Assembly (NCBI GenBank): GCA_039822105.1
Contig: JBCBMW010000007.1
Coordinates: forward strand, 106,526 to 170,525
DNA from: Parvularcula sp039822105
GTDB lineage: Bacteria > Pseudomonadota > Alphaproteobacteria > Caulobacterales > Parvularculaceae
Length of the DNA stretch: 64,000 nt
Direction: 5' to 3'
How positions within the stretch are numbered: the stretch's first letter is position 1; each line of letters opens with the position of its first letter. The translations under genes and the position numbers were made by a program. The notes below the pieces were generated by a model, which saw only the letters and a program-made list of their open reading frames with translations, did not search any database and was not told the DNA's origin. This document shows positions 24,597-32,442 of the stretch, piece after piece.

Positions 24597-25583
24597 GTGT
24601 CGTTGGAAATCGAAGCCACCGCCATGGCGTGGCCCATGCGCGAGCCTTTCGCCATTTCACGCGGCACACAGCTCGAACAGCCATGCATCCACGTGCGTTT
24701 GACCGATCCTGACGGCTTTCAGGGACACGGCGAGGGGTGCGGGATCATCTATGACGGTGAAACGCCCGAGACGATGCTTCTCGATATTGACCGTGTCCAG
24801 AGAGAATTGAGCCAAGGCTTCGATCGCGAGACGCTCCTCACCATTTTGCCTAAGGGCGGCGCGCGGTGCGCTGTTGACGCCGCTCTTTGGGATCTCGAGG
24901 CGAAGCGTCATGGCCGGTCACCTTATGAGCGAGCGTTGGGCCGCAAGGGGGAGGCGGTCGATACAGCCTTCACGATTGGCATACGAAGCATCGAGGCTTT
25001 CGAAGAGACAGCGTCCGCCTACGCAGATTTTGCACTCTTGAAGGTGAAGGTTGGTCCCGGCGATCCGTTTGAAGCCATATCGGCCGTTCATCGGGGTGCG
25101 CCCGACGCGAAGCTGATCATCGATCCGAACCAAGCCTGGAGCGCTGATGACGTGGAGGCCTTTGCGCGTCGCCTTCTGAATTTGAACGTCGTCTTGCTGG
25201 AGCAGCCCATCCCTGTCGGCGCGGAAGCAACGCTGAAAGAACGCGATATCCCGATCTCTCTGGCTGCAGATGAGTTGATCAATGAGGCCGACGACCTTGA
25301 GAAGGCGGTGGGCGCCTTTGACGTCATCAACATCAAGCTGGACAAAACAGGCGGCCTCACCAACGCCCTAAAGCTCGCCGACCAGGCCGAGGCTATGGGG
25401 TTTGGATTGATGGTTGGGTGTATGGCGGGGTCGTCTCTGTCCATGGCGCCGGCCCACGTTCTCGCGCAGCGCTGCGCATATGTGGATCTCGACGGGCCGC
25501 TTCTTCAGTCTCAAGACTACCCCGATGCCATGCTTTACGAGGCAGGGCGGCTTCACCCCGCAACTCCGGCGCTATGGGGCTGA
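24597..25583 (+). CDS. dgcA: Enolase-superfamily dipeptide epimerase-like protein, probable N-acetyl-D-glutamate racemase DgcA
   Basis: A GTG start 3 bp after dgcN gives 328 residues. Muconate-lactonising/dipeptide-epimerase features are in order: LLKVKVG (KxK acid/base pair, ~142-146), LIIDPNQAW (metal Asp), VVLLEQPIP (metal Glu), LAADELI (third metal ligand), INIKLDKTGG (second catalytic Lys) and MVGCMAGSSLSMAPA at the end of the barrel. On sequence alone it could be an L-Ala-D/L-Glu epimerase of muropeptide recycling. Adjacency to DgcN favours racemisation of N-acetyl-D-Glu. Either role handles D-glutamate. Confidence 0.85.
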   Translation: MSLEIEATAMAWPMREPFAISRGTQLEQPCIHVRLTDPDGFQGHGEGCGIIYDGETPETMLLDIDRVQRELSQGFDRETLLTILPKGGARCAVDAALWDLEAKRHGRSPYERALGRKGEAVDTAFTIGIRSIEAFEETASAYADFALLKVKVGPGDPFEAISAVHRGAPDAKLIIDPNQAWSADDVEAFARRLLNLNVVLLEQPIPVGAEATLKERDIPISLAADELINEADDLEKAVGAFDVINIKLDKTGGLTNALKLADQAEAMGFGLMVGCMAGSSLSMAPAHVLAQRCAYVDLDGPLLQSQDYPDAMLYEAGRLHPATPALWG

Positions 25584-25685
25584 GCGACCGGAGGCCGGTA
25601 GGCTTCTGAACTTCCGGAGCTGGTGCTCCCACGGCGGGTGTTAAATGCATGCGGCGGGTGGACGATGGACAACAATTGATCCAGT

Positions 25686-25703
25686 ATTTTCCGATCAGAA
25701 AAT
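25686..25703. promoter_or_regulatory. Operator motif A, copy 5
   Basis: The sequence attttccgatcagaaaat has perfect 6-base arms (ATTTTC/GAAAAT). It lies 17 bp upstream of the MFS start at 25720, inside what an over-long reading of that gene would call coding. This supports both the operator and the shorter start. Confidence 0.7.
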
Positions 25704-25719
25704 TTTTGACGTTGGTACA

Positions 25720-27027
25720 ATGCAAAGTAGCTTCATCAAGTGGACCAGCCTGGCGCTGTTGATTGGCGCCGCGATCCTGTCGTTCATCGACCGACAGATT
25801 CTCAGCCTGCTCGTCGATCCTATCAAACAGGATCTTGAGATCTCCGATACGCAAATCGGGCTGTTGCAAGGGTTGGCCTTCGCCTTGTTCTACGGATTGG
25901 CGGCCATACCCTTCGGGTGGCTTGCCGATCGGAAAAGCAGGAAGTGGATCATCACCGGCGGCGTTCTGTTCTGGTCTTTGATGACCGCAGTGAGCGGCCT
26001 TGCGCGGAGTTTTGGTCAGCTATTCGCGATGCGCCTCGGCGTCGGCCTCGGTGAAGCAACACTCGGTCCTTCGGTCCACTCGATGATCTCTGATCTCTTC
26101 GATCGAAAGCACCTGCCGCTCGCGATGAGCCTCTATGGCACCGGCATATCGATCGGCGCCGGTCTCGCTTACTTGGTGGGCGGACAAGTGGTGGAGGTCG
26201 TCTCCTCAACACCGTCGTTCCAATTGCCGCTCGTTGGCGAGGTCAGACCGTGGAACGCCGCCTTCTTCATTGTTGGTGTGCCGGGCGTTGTGCTCGCGGC
26301 GCTCATCGCGATCTTCGTGCCCGAACCTGTGCGCAAGCAGGTGGGCACCCAGTCGGCGGAGGATAGCGCCACGCTCTTGGTCTTCGTCAACGAGCGGAGA
26401 GCACTCACGCTTGGAATCATTGGCGGCCTGACTTTCTTGACAGCGGCTTCGTTCGCGACTCTCGGATGGTCCGCAGCATTTTACGCCCGAACGTTTGGTT
26501 GGTCCGCGGCAGAGGCGGGAACAGCGATCGGCCTGACGCTGATCATTGCAGGTATCAGCGGCGGCTTGATGGCGGGTTGGTTGTCATCAAAGCTCATCGT
26601 GAAGGGACGGATCGATGCGCCCGTTGTGGTGATGGCGGCCGCCACCGTGGCTACGGGTGTGGCTGGAGCGATCACGTTTTTGGCGCCCAGCGGCGCTATC
26701 TCTGTTGCCTTCCTTGTGCCGACAATATTCTTTGGCACCTGCTATGTCGGGTTGGGGCCAACAGTGGTGCAGTCGATCATGCCGTCGTCCCTGCGGGGCA
26801 GAGCCTCCGCCTGGCAGCTACTGACCACCAACACATTTGGAATGATCACAGGTCCACTTTCTGTCGCTCTCATCACAGACTTTGTCTTGGGTGATCCGGC
26901 CAGAGTCGGCATTTCGCTGGCGATCTGCGTTGGCCTGTTCAATCTGTTGGGCGCCTTTCTCTTATGGTCGGTGCGCCGAGCATATCAACATGAATTCGCG
27001 CGAAGCAGCGTGAACGCGGGGGAGTAG
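25720..27027 (+). CDS. MFS transporter (spinster-like subgroup)
   Basis: Starting at ATG 25720 (MQSSFIKWTSLALLIGAAIL) the protein has 435 residues and 12 predicted helices. MFS signatures are visible: SFIDRQILSLLVDPIKQDL in helix 1, GWLADRKSRKW in the helix 2-3 loop, and RLGVGLGEATLGPSVHSMISD in helix 4-5. The frame extends to 25645, but those 25 residues include operator copy 5 and are not membrane-like. It probably carries peptides, amino acid derivatives or an organic acid across the inner membrane for the D-Glu/N-methyl pathway. In mlr clusters the transporter MlrD occupies the equivalent place. Confidence 0.9.
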   Translation: MQSSFIKWTSLALLIGAAILSFIDRQILSLLVDPIKQDLEISDTQIGLLQGLAFALFYGLAAIPFGWLADRKSRKWIITGGVLFWSLMTAVSGLARSFGQLFAMRLGVGLGEATLGPSVHSMISDLFDRKHLPLAMSLYGTGISIGAGLAYLVGGQVVEVVSSTPSFQLPLVGEVRPWNAAFFIVGVPGVVLAALIAIFVPEPVRKQVGTQSAEDSATLLVFVNERRALTLGIIGGLTFLTAASFATLGWSAAFYARTFGWSAAEAGTAIGLTLIIAGISGGLMAGWLSSKLIVKGRIDAPVVVMAAATVATGVAGAITFLAPSGAISVAFLVPTIFFGTCYVGLGPTVVQSIMPSSLRGRASAWQLLTTNTFGMITGPLSVALITDFVLGDPARVGISLAICVGLFNLLGAFLLWSVRRAYQHEFARSSVNAGE

Positions 27028-27030
27028 GTT

Positions 27031-29028
27031 ATGCCGCGTCGTCAGATCCATATCGACTTTCACACGTCGGAGCACATCCCGAATGTAGGCGGATCATTCG
27101 ATGCAGGAGAGTTCGAAGAGAACCTCCGGATGTCGAAGACGGAGGCCGCCGTACTGTTTGCGAAATGCCATCACGGATGGTCCTATTACGATGCAGAAGC
27201 GGGGCATCGGCACCCGAACCTATCCTTCGACTTGCTGAGGTCACAGGTCGATGCCGCCGTGCGCGCCGCCGTCGAACCTATCGTTTACCTCTCTGTTGGC
27301 TGGGATGAGCGCGCCGCACGCGAGAACCCAGGCTGGAGACGAATTCTGCCAAACGGCGAGTTCCACATGATGCTCGGCAAGAACCTTGATCCTTACTGGT
27401 CATATCTTTGCCTCAATACACCTTACAAAGATGAAGTCTTAACTCAGATCGCGGAGCTCATCGATCGGTTCCCCGAGGCTGGGGCACTATGGCTCGATAT
27501 CATTCGAGAGCACGAATGTTGTTGTAACCACTGCCGGGCCTCGATGGACCAGCAGGGCTTAGATTGGACGTCGGAAGCTGATCGGGCGGCTCATGCCAAA
27601 CAGGTCCTCCAGCGGTATCTCAACGATGTTCGTCAGCTGGTACGGGAGAAACGGCCTGAGCTGAGCGTCTTCCAAAACACCAGCATGGCCCCACGCGGAG
27701 ACTTATCCTTTTATGAGGGTATGAACCCCGTCGAAATCGAAGCCGTGCCGACTGGCGGTTGGGGTTATGATCACTTTCCGCTTTCTGCGCGTTACCTCGA
27801 TGGTCAAGGCTTGCCAACAATGGGGGTCACGACACGGTTCCACATCGTGTGGGGTGAGCTGAACAGCCACAAGACCCCGCAAGCTCTGCATGCAGAAGCA
27901 GCGACGATGCTCGCCCACGGGTCTGCTGTTTGTATTGGTGACCACCTCGATCCCTCTGGCCGCGTTGATGCGGGTGCTTGGGGCCATATCGCCGAGGTGT
28001 TCAGTACCCATGCGCCGCTGCAAGAGGCCCTGGTTGACACACGCGCCGTCAAGGACGTCGGCCTTCTCTCCGCGGTGGCCGCGGCGCGGCCAGGCTCGTT
28101 GCGGCGCGCGGACCGCGACTGCGCGGAGGATGAGGGCGCCTTGCGGATCCTCAGCCAGCGTCACGAGCAGTTCGATGTGCTTGATCCGACAGCGGACTGG
28201 TCCCCTTACTCAGCCCTCGTTCTGCCCGATACCATTCAGGTCACCCCCGCACTTGAGGCAAAGCTGTCCGCCTACGTTGATGGGGGAGGCGCACTGCTGC
28301 TGACGGGGCGCAGTGGGCTCAAGCCGGACGGTACTTTTGCCGATGTCGTGGGCGGAACTTTTGTCAGTCAGGCGCCGTTCGATGTTACCTATGTCGACCC
28401 GCCGCAAGCGCTGAAACCTGCGCATGTCCCAGGTCTCTTCTCTGTCTTCGGTGAGGTGTTTTATGTCCAGCCGGATGATGATCAGACCCTTGGTTTCCTG
28501 ACGGAGCCTTACTTCCAGCGCTCGGTGCGGGCCTTCAGTGGGCATATCAACACGCCGCCGAAGCCAGAGCCAAGCCGGTTCGCCGCCGCCGTCCAGCGCG
28601 GCAAAACAGTCTATCTGGCGCACAGTCTGTTTACGGCTTACCGGGAGTTCGGCCACCCATCTGTTCGCGGCTATGTGGGCGGGGCGCTCGATCTCGCGCG
28701 TGGTCGTGGCCCGTTGGTCGTGAGCAATGCACCAAGCTACGCCACGGTGACCCTTCGCGAGAAGCACGATGGGTCCTCGACCATTCTTCAAATGGTTGCC
28801 GCTCCTCGGGAGCTTCGCGGCGAATCTCTCTTGGGCGGGATTGAGGTCATCGACAGCCTGCCCGACCTCGCCAATCTGACGTTCAGTGTCACAACAAAAA
28901 AAGCCGTTCACCGCGTCACGGACCTGCGGACGGGTGCGACTGTTCCGTTCCGCACAGAGGGTGATGGCTGCGCAGTCGATATCGATAGGGCTTCGGCGTT
29001 GTTGGCCCTTCAGCTCCATCACGACTAG
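27031..29028 (+). CDS. Glycoside hydrolase-like protein (TIM-barrel plus beta-galactosidase trimerisation-like domain)
   Basis: The 665-residue protein starts 3 bp after the MFS gene. Residues ~1-330 look like a TIM barrel of the hypothetical glycosyl hydrolase/alpha-L-fucosidase type, with VEPIVYLSVGWDERA and LWLDIIREHE as candidate catalytic-strand ends and a cysteine-rich HECCCNHC (~160) that may bind metal. Residues ~340-560 (VGLLSAVAAARPG, ALVLPDTIQVTPALEAKLSAYVDGG, LLLTGRSGL) resemble the flavodoxin-like trimerisation domain of GH42 enzymes. No signal peptide is present, so a cytosolic enzyme is likely. Why a glycosidase sits at the end of an amino-acid operon is unclear: a glycosylated peptide or a non-glycosidic activity are options. 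Confidence 0.65.
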   Translation: MPRRQIHIDFHTSEHIPNVGGSFDAGEFEENLRMSKTEAAVLFAKCHHGWSYYDAEAGHRHPNLSFDLLRSQVDAAVRAAVEPIVYLSVGWDERAARENPGWRRILPNGEFHMMLGKNLDPYWSYLCLNTPYKDEVLTQIAELIDRFPEAGALWLDIIREHECCCNHCRASMDQQGLDWTSEADRAAHAKQVLQRYLNDVRQLVREKRPELSVFQNTSMAPRGDLSFYEGMNPVEIEAVPTGGWGYDHFPLSARYLDGQGLPTMGVTTRFHIVWGELNSHKTPQALHAEAATMLAHGSAVCIGDHLDPSGRVDAGAWGHIAEVFSTHAPLQEALVDTRAVKDVGLLSAVAAARPGSLRRADRDCAEDEGALRILSQRHEQFDVLDPTADWSPYSALVLPDTIQVTPALEAKLSAYVDGGGALLLTGRSGLKPDGTFADVVGGTFVSQAPFDVTYVDPPQALKPAHVPGLFSVFGEVFYVQPDDDQTLGFLTEPYFQRSVRAFSGHINTPPKPEPSRFAAAVQRGKTVYLAHSLFTAYREFGHPSVRGYVGGALDLARGRGPLVVSNAPSYATVTLREKHDGSSTILQMVAAPRELRGESLLGGIEVIDSLPDLANLTFSVTTKKAVHRVTDLRTGATVPFRTEGDGCAVDIDRASALLALQLHHD

Positions 29029-29106
29029 AGAATTCGTCTGTGAGTGCTGGCTCTTGCATCAGTCCCAGACACTCGGTGTTCTTTCAGGGCCTGTAGGACA
29101 ATGATC

Positions 29107-29421
29107 TCAAGCCACGATCTGCACGAAGACGTCGGTGCCCTCTAGCTTTGCCGGGTAAGTGGCGATCGGAAGGGTACACGGAGCGCCTTTGGGTTCACCT
29201 GTTCGCACATCGAAGAGGCCCTGGTGCAAGGGGCATTCGATCAGACCATCTTCAAGCCAACCCTCGGAGAGGCTAGCCTGTCCGTGGCTACACATGTCAT
29301 CTGTCGCATAGACCGCACCGTCTACAGAGTAAATGGCGATCCGCTTTCCACCCACGATCACGCCAAAGACGCTGTCATCGCCAAAATCGTCGGTGGTGCC
29401 CACCTTCGTCCAGTCCGCCAT
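29107..29421 (-). CDS. Rieske [2Fe-2S] ferredoxin of the ring-hydroxylating dioxygenase
   Basis: This is a 104-residue stand-alone Rieske ferredoxin. The cluster ligands are Cys44-x-His46 (DMCSHG) and Cys63-x2-His66 (CPLHQG), with normal 17-residue spacing. It carries electrons from the reductase encoded at 31264 to the oxygenase encoded at 29429-31191. It is the last gene of the minus-strand run (alpha, beta, ferredoxin), 7 bp after the beta-subunit gene. This corresponds to NagAb in the nag (naphthalene/salicylate) system. Confidence 0.93.
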   Translation of the reverse strand: MADWTKVGTTDDFGDDSVFGVIVGGKRIAIYSVDGAVYATDDMCSHGQASLSEGWLEDGLIECPLHQGLFDVRTGEPKGAPCTLPIATYPAKLEGTDVFVQIVA

Positions 29422-29428
29422 AACGCTC

Positions 29429-29944
29429 CTAAAGGGGATAGATGAGGCTGTTGGGGATCATCTCGGTGTCGAGCACAATCAGCCTTTTTTCCAGAAGATG
29501 GTTGCCGCCCTCGCAGATGAGCTTGTCTTCGAAACGTCCGCAGAAGGCGACTTGGCTCGGCTTGTCGACCAGCGTCTCAATCACGAGAAGGTTGCCGCGT
29601 GTTTGAATGCCCCCGTTATCATAAAAGACGCGTAGACCAGACAGGAAGCGGCGATAGCTCCGTGGACCGAACATCATTGTTTTGTCAAGGGCGCGGACCC
29701 GGTCGCGTAGCATTCCGGCGCTCTCTGCACAGATCAACGATAGATCGTAGCCGGCCTCTGCGTTCTCCCGCGTTGTGATCCGGTAGAAGCACTCCTTTGT
29801 GAACAAGTCGGGCCACGCATCGAACTCACCATCATCCAATAGGGCGATATACTCATCGTAGAACGCTTGAACGTCAGCTCGCACGTCGCGAGACGCCATT
29901 CGAAGCTGTGGCTTATCCACGTTCGTGCTGAGAGCACCGCTCAT
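29429..29944 (-). CDS. Ring-hydroxylating dioxygenase small (beta) subunit, NagH-like
   Basis: The 171-residue beta subunit has the SnoaL/NTF2-like fold of dioxygenase small subunits: VQAFYDEYIALLDDGEFDAWPDLFTKECFYRITTREN, MMFGPRSYRRFLSGLRVF and the C-terminal CEGGNHLLEKRLIVLDTEMIPNS. It is structural and gives the alpha3beta3 hexamer. Its start overlaps the alpha stop by 4 bp. Similarity of the alpha subunit to salicylate 5-hydroxylase makes NagH the best analogue. Confidence 0.9.
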   Translation of the reverse strand: MSGALSTNVDKPQLRMASRDVRADVQAFYDEYIALLDDGEFDAWPDLFTKECFYRITTRENAEAGYDLSLICAESAGMLRDRVRALDKTMMFGPRSYRRFLSGLRVFYDNGGIQTRGNLLVIETLVDKPSQVAFCGRFEDKLICEGGNHLLEKRLIVLDTEMIPNSLIYPL

Positions 29945-31191
29945 AAGCCCATCACCTCGCGATAATAGGCGTACATGCCCCTGATTGCGGTTTCTGTGAT
30001 CATATAGTCCGTGTTGCCGATGTCGTGGCCACCCATCTCGATCAGGCTTTCGCCTTCTGGAGCTGAAGCGAACGCTTCCTGGCTGAACTCGATAATCTCA
30101 CCATCATCAGCGCTGACGAGGCCGGCGGGACCGAAGAGGTTGGCTTGTCGGAGCCGCCTCTCGGTCATCTCGGGCGTGTCGTCGGCGTAGCCGATATGTG
30201 TCCAGATGAAGTCGAAACCATCAGCGCCGCGCGGTAAGATTTGCCTGGTGCTGATGGAATTGACTTGCTGCTGTAGGATCACCGACGGAAAGACTGTAAT
30301 CATGCCCACTGTCTGCGGTGTCGGCCATTCGTGGTCGTAGTCGAGCATTCGTTCGTCTTCGAGCTCGAGTTCAGCATCGAAGGAGCGGATGGAGCTCGAG
30401 ACCTCGTTGGCTTCCTTCTCGCCTTTGCGGGAGATGAGGATCCCATGTCGGCCGATATCGTCCATCTCCACCGCGCTCTCCTGGTCCGCGCGGAAGAGGC
30501 CGAAGGTTGAGAAGAACGCGTGAAGCAGCCCCGGGTGATAGCTGTCCTTGATGTTCTCCATCATCAACTTCCAGTTTGCTGGGATGTGCTGACGATTGTA
30601 TCCAAGGACTTTCAGCTCACGTCCATTATAGACACGGGAGAAGTGCTCCCACATCCGCGGGCCGAGATAGTCGCGAAAGTCTGGTGTGGCCTCAGAGAAG
30701 GTGCCGAACACCAGGCCGCCCTCACGTGCAATCCGTAGCTTGCGTAGGCCATTCGAGGCGGGGTCGAAATCTCTCGGCATGCCTCCTTTTCGCTTCACCC
30801 CCCGGCGGAACGGGACACCCTGAAGTTCACCTTCAAGGGTGTAGACCCATTGGTGGTAAGGGCAGGCGAATTCTGTGGCGTTACCGCGCTTGTGGCGACA
30901 AAAACGGGCGCCGCGATGGGCACATTTGTTTTCAAATGCTGTGATGGTGTCGTCGTCTGAACGTACCATGATGATAGAGCGTTCGCCCACTCCGGTCAGT
31001 CGATAGTCACCGACCTGGGGTATCTCGGCTTCCATGCCGAGATATGACCAATGCGGCCCATCGAAAATCCGCTCGAGCTCTCGAGTGTAGATCGCTTCAT
31101 CTGTGTAGACCCAAAACGGAACGCGGGACGCGCGCGCAGGCCAGCGCCGCGCCGAGCTTCCCGGGATCTCAGCAATGTGGCTGCCGTCCAT
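29941..31191 (-). CDS. nagG: Rieske non-haem iron oxygenase large (alpha) subunit, salicylate 5-hydroxylase-like (NagG)
   Basis: ATG 31191 (AAGGATAAG ribosome site) gives 416 residues; the longer frame to 31293 would overlap the divergent reductase gene. The Rieske centre has Cys90-A-His92 and Cys110-x2-His113. Mononuclear iron His ligands lie in ENIKDSYHPGLLHAFF. The stretches RVPFWVYT, FCRHKRGNATEFACPYHQW, LQGVPFRRGVKRKGGMP and LGYNRQHIPANWKLMMENIKD closely resemble NagG, the large subunit of salicylate 5-hydroxylase, which forms gentisate. A complete gentisate pathway next door supports this. Hydroxylation of another benzoate (e.g. anthranilate) cannot be excluded. Confidence 0.9.
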   Translation of the reverse strand: MDGSHIAEIPGSSARRWPARASRVPFWVYTDEAIYTRELERIFDGPHWSYLGMEAEIPQVGDYRLTGVGERSIIMVRSDDDTITAFENKCAHRGARFCRHKRGNATEFACPYHQWVYTLEGELQGVPFRRGVKRKGGMPRDFDPASNGLRKLRIAREGGLVFGTFSEATPDFRDYLGPRMWEHFSRVYNGRELKVLGYNRQHIPANWKLMMENIKDSYHPGLLHAFFSTFGLFRADQESAVEMDDIGRHGILISRKGEKEANEVSSSIRSFDAELELEDERMLDYDHEWPTPQTVGMITVFPSVILQQQVNSISTRQILPRGADGFDFIWTHIGYADDTPEMTERRLRQANLFGPAGLVSADDGEIIEFSQEAFASAPEGESLIEMGGHDIGNTDYMITETAIRGMYAYYREVMGL

Positions 31192-31263
31192 CAAACTTAT
31201 CCTTGGCTTCGAATATCCACCATCATACAATCTTTTTTGCAATAGGCAATAATCGGAGGGGCC

Positions 31264-32442
31264 ATGCGAGCGGTGATCATAGGGGGCGGTCATGCTGGCG
31301 GTGCGGCCGCGCTCGCCCTATCGGCAGGTGAGGAGGTGACGTCGATTGCGGTGATCGGTGCAGAGAGCGTGGCACCCTATGAGCGGCCATCGCTCTCCAA
31401 GGACTACCTCTCTGGCGAAACGACGTCGCCCACCTGGCTCAAAGAGGCCTGGCCTGAGACTGTTGCTCTCCACACCGATGAGCGCGCGGTTGGTATCGAC
31501 CGAGCCAAGCGAGAGGTCACAACCGGTACCGGCGCGACCTTTGTCTACGACCGACTGATCCTAGCTATGGGCGCGCGCTGCCGAACGCTCCCGGGTGTTT
31601 CTGGTGAGTGTGTTTTGCATTTGAGGACGATCGAAGATGCAGACCAGCTCCGGCAGAGGCTCACGACGGGTTGCCGACTCGTCGTGGTCGGAGGAGGTGT
31701 GATTGGGCTTGAGGTGGCTGCCACCGCGCGGATGCTTGGTGCGGAGGTTACCGTTCTTGAGACTGAGCCGCGGGTGATGTCTCGCAACGCTCCCGCCGAT
31801 ATCGCAGAGCGAATTCGTTTGCTTCACCAAGAGCGCGGTGTCCGTATCGTGACCGATTGCCGGATCAAGAGCCTAAACACGTCGTATGGTGTTGAGGTGG
31901 CGCTTGCATCAGGCGAGGTGCTGCATGCGGACAATCTGTTGGTGGGTATCGGTGTTCTTCCCAACAAAGAGCTGGCAGCGGAGGCTGGCCTCGCGTGCCG
32001 ACGCGGTGTCCTGGTCGATGGAGAGTTCAGGACCAGCGATCCGGCGGTGTTTGCCGTCGGCGACCTTGCCGAGGGCCCCATAGGGTGTGTGGAGACCTGG
32101 GCCAACGCGCAAGAGAGCGCAGAGCGGGCTGTGGCGGCGGCGCTTGGCGAGGCCTTGCCGCCGCCCAAAGCGCCTTACTTCTGGACTGACCAATATGATG
32201 TGTCGTTTCAGTTCGCGGGCGAAACACTGAATACAGATCAAGTGGTGATGCGCGAGGGCGGTGACGTTCGCCTACACTTCAACGATGAGCGCCTTGTTGG
32301 TGGTGTCACGATCGACCAGCCGCGGGAGATGGCAGTGATCCGCCGTCTCCTCGACAAGGGCATTGTGGTCGCTCCGGCCGATGTAAGAGACCCAGCTGTC
32401 TCCCTTAAGAGCCTCGTGCGCCGGACGAGCGCGCCGGCGTGA
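31264..32442 (+). CDS. FAD-dependent ferredoxin reductase of the dioxygenase system
   Basis: This 392-residue oxidoreductase has an N-terminal FAD motif (AVIIGGGHAGGAAALAL), APYERPSLSKDYLSGE typical of dioxygenase ferredoxin reductases, a mid-chain NADH motif (LVVVGGGVIGLEVAATARMLGAEV) and FAVGDLAEGPIG before the C-terminal domain. It would pass NADH electrons to the Rieske ferredoxin (NagAa role). A GGAGGGG ribosome site precedes ATG 31264. It is divergent from nagG, leaving 72 bp for both promoters. Its 3' end overlaps the converging MFS gene by 38 bp. Confidence 0.92.
   Translation: MRAVIIGGGHAGGAAALALSAGEEVTSIAVIGAESVAPYERPSLSKDYLSGETTSPTWLKEAWPETVALHTDERAVGIDRAKREVTTGTGATFVYDRLILAMGARCRTLPGVSGECVLHLRTIEDADQLRQRLTTGCRLVVVGGGVIGLEVAATARMLGAEVTVLETEPRVMSRNAPADIAERIRLLHQERGVRIVTDCRIKSLNTSYGVEVALASGEVLHADNLLVGIGVLPNKELAAEAGLACRRGVLVDGEFRTSDPAVFAVGDLAEGPIGCVETWANAQESAERAVAAALGEALPPPKAPYFWTDQYDVSFQFAGETLNTDQVVMREGGDVRLHFNDERLVGGVTIDQPREMAVIRRLLDKGIVVAPADVRDPAVSLKSLVRRTSAPA

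Noticed and set aside
25645..25719. N-terminal extension of the MFS gene to 25645
   Set aside because: The extra 25 residues are not membrane-like and contain operator copy 5; ATG 25720 begins a normal MFS first helix.
31192..31293. Longer NagG-like frame to 31293
   Set aside because: It would run into the divergent reductase gene; ATG 31191 has a good ribosome site and gives the normal length.
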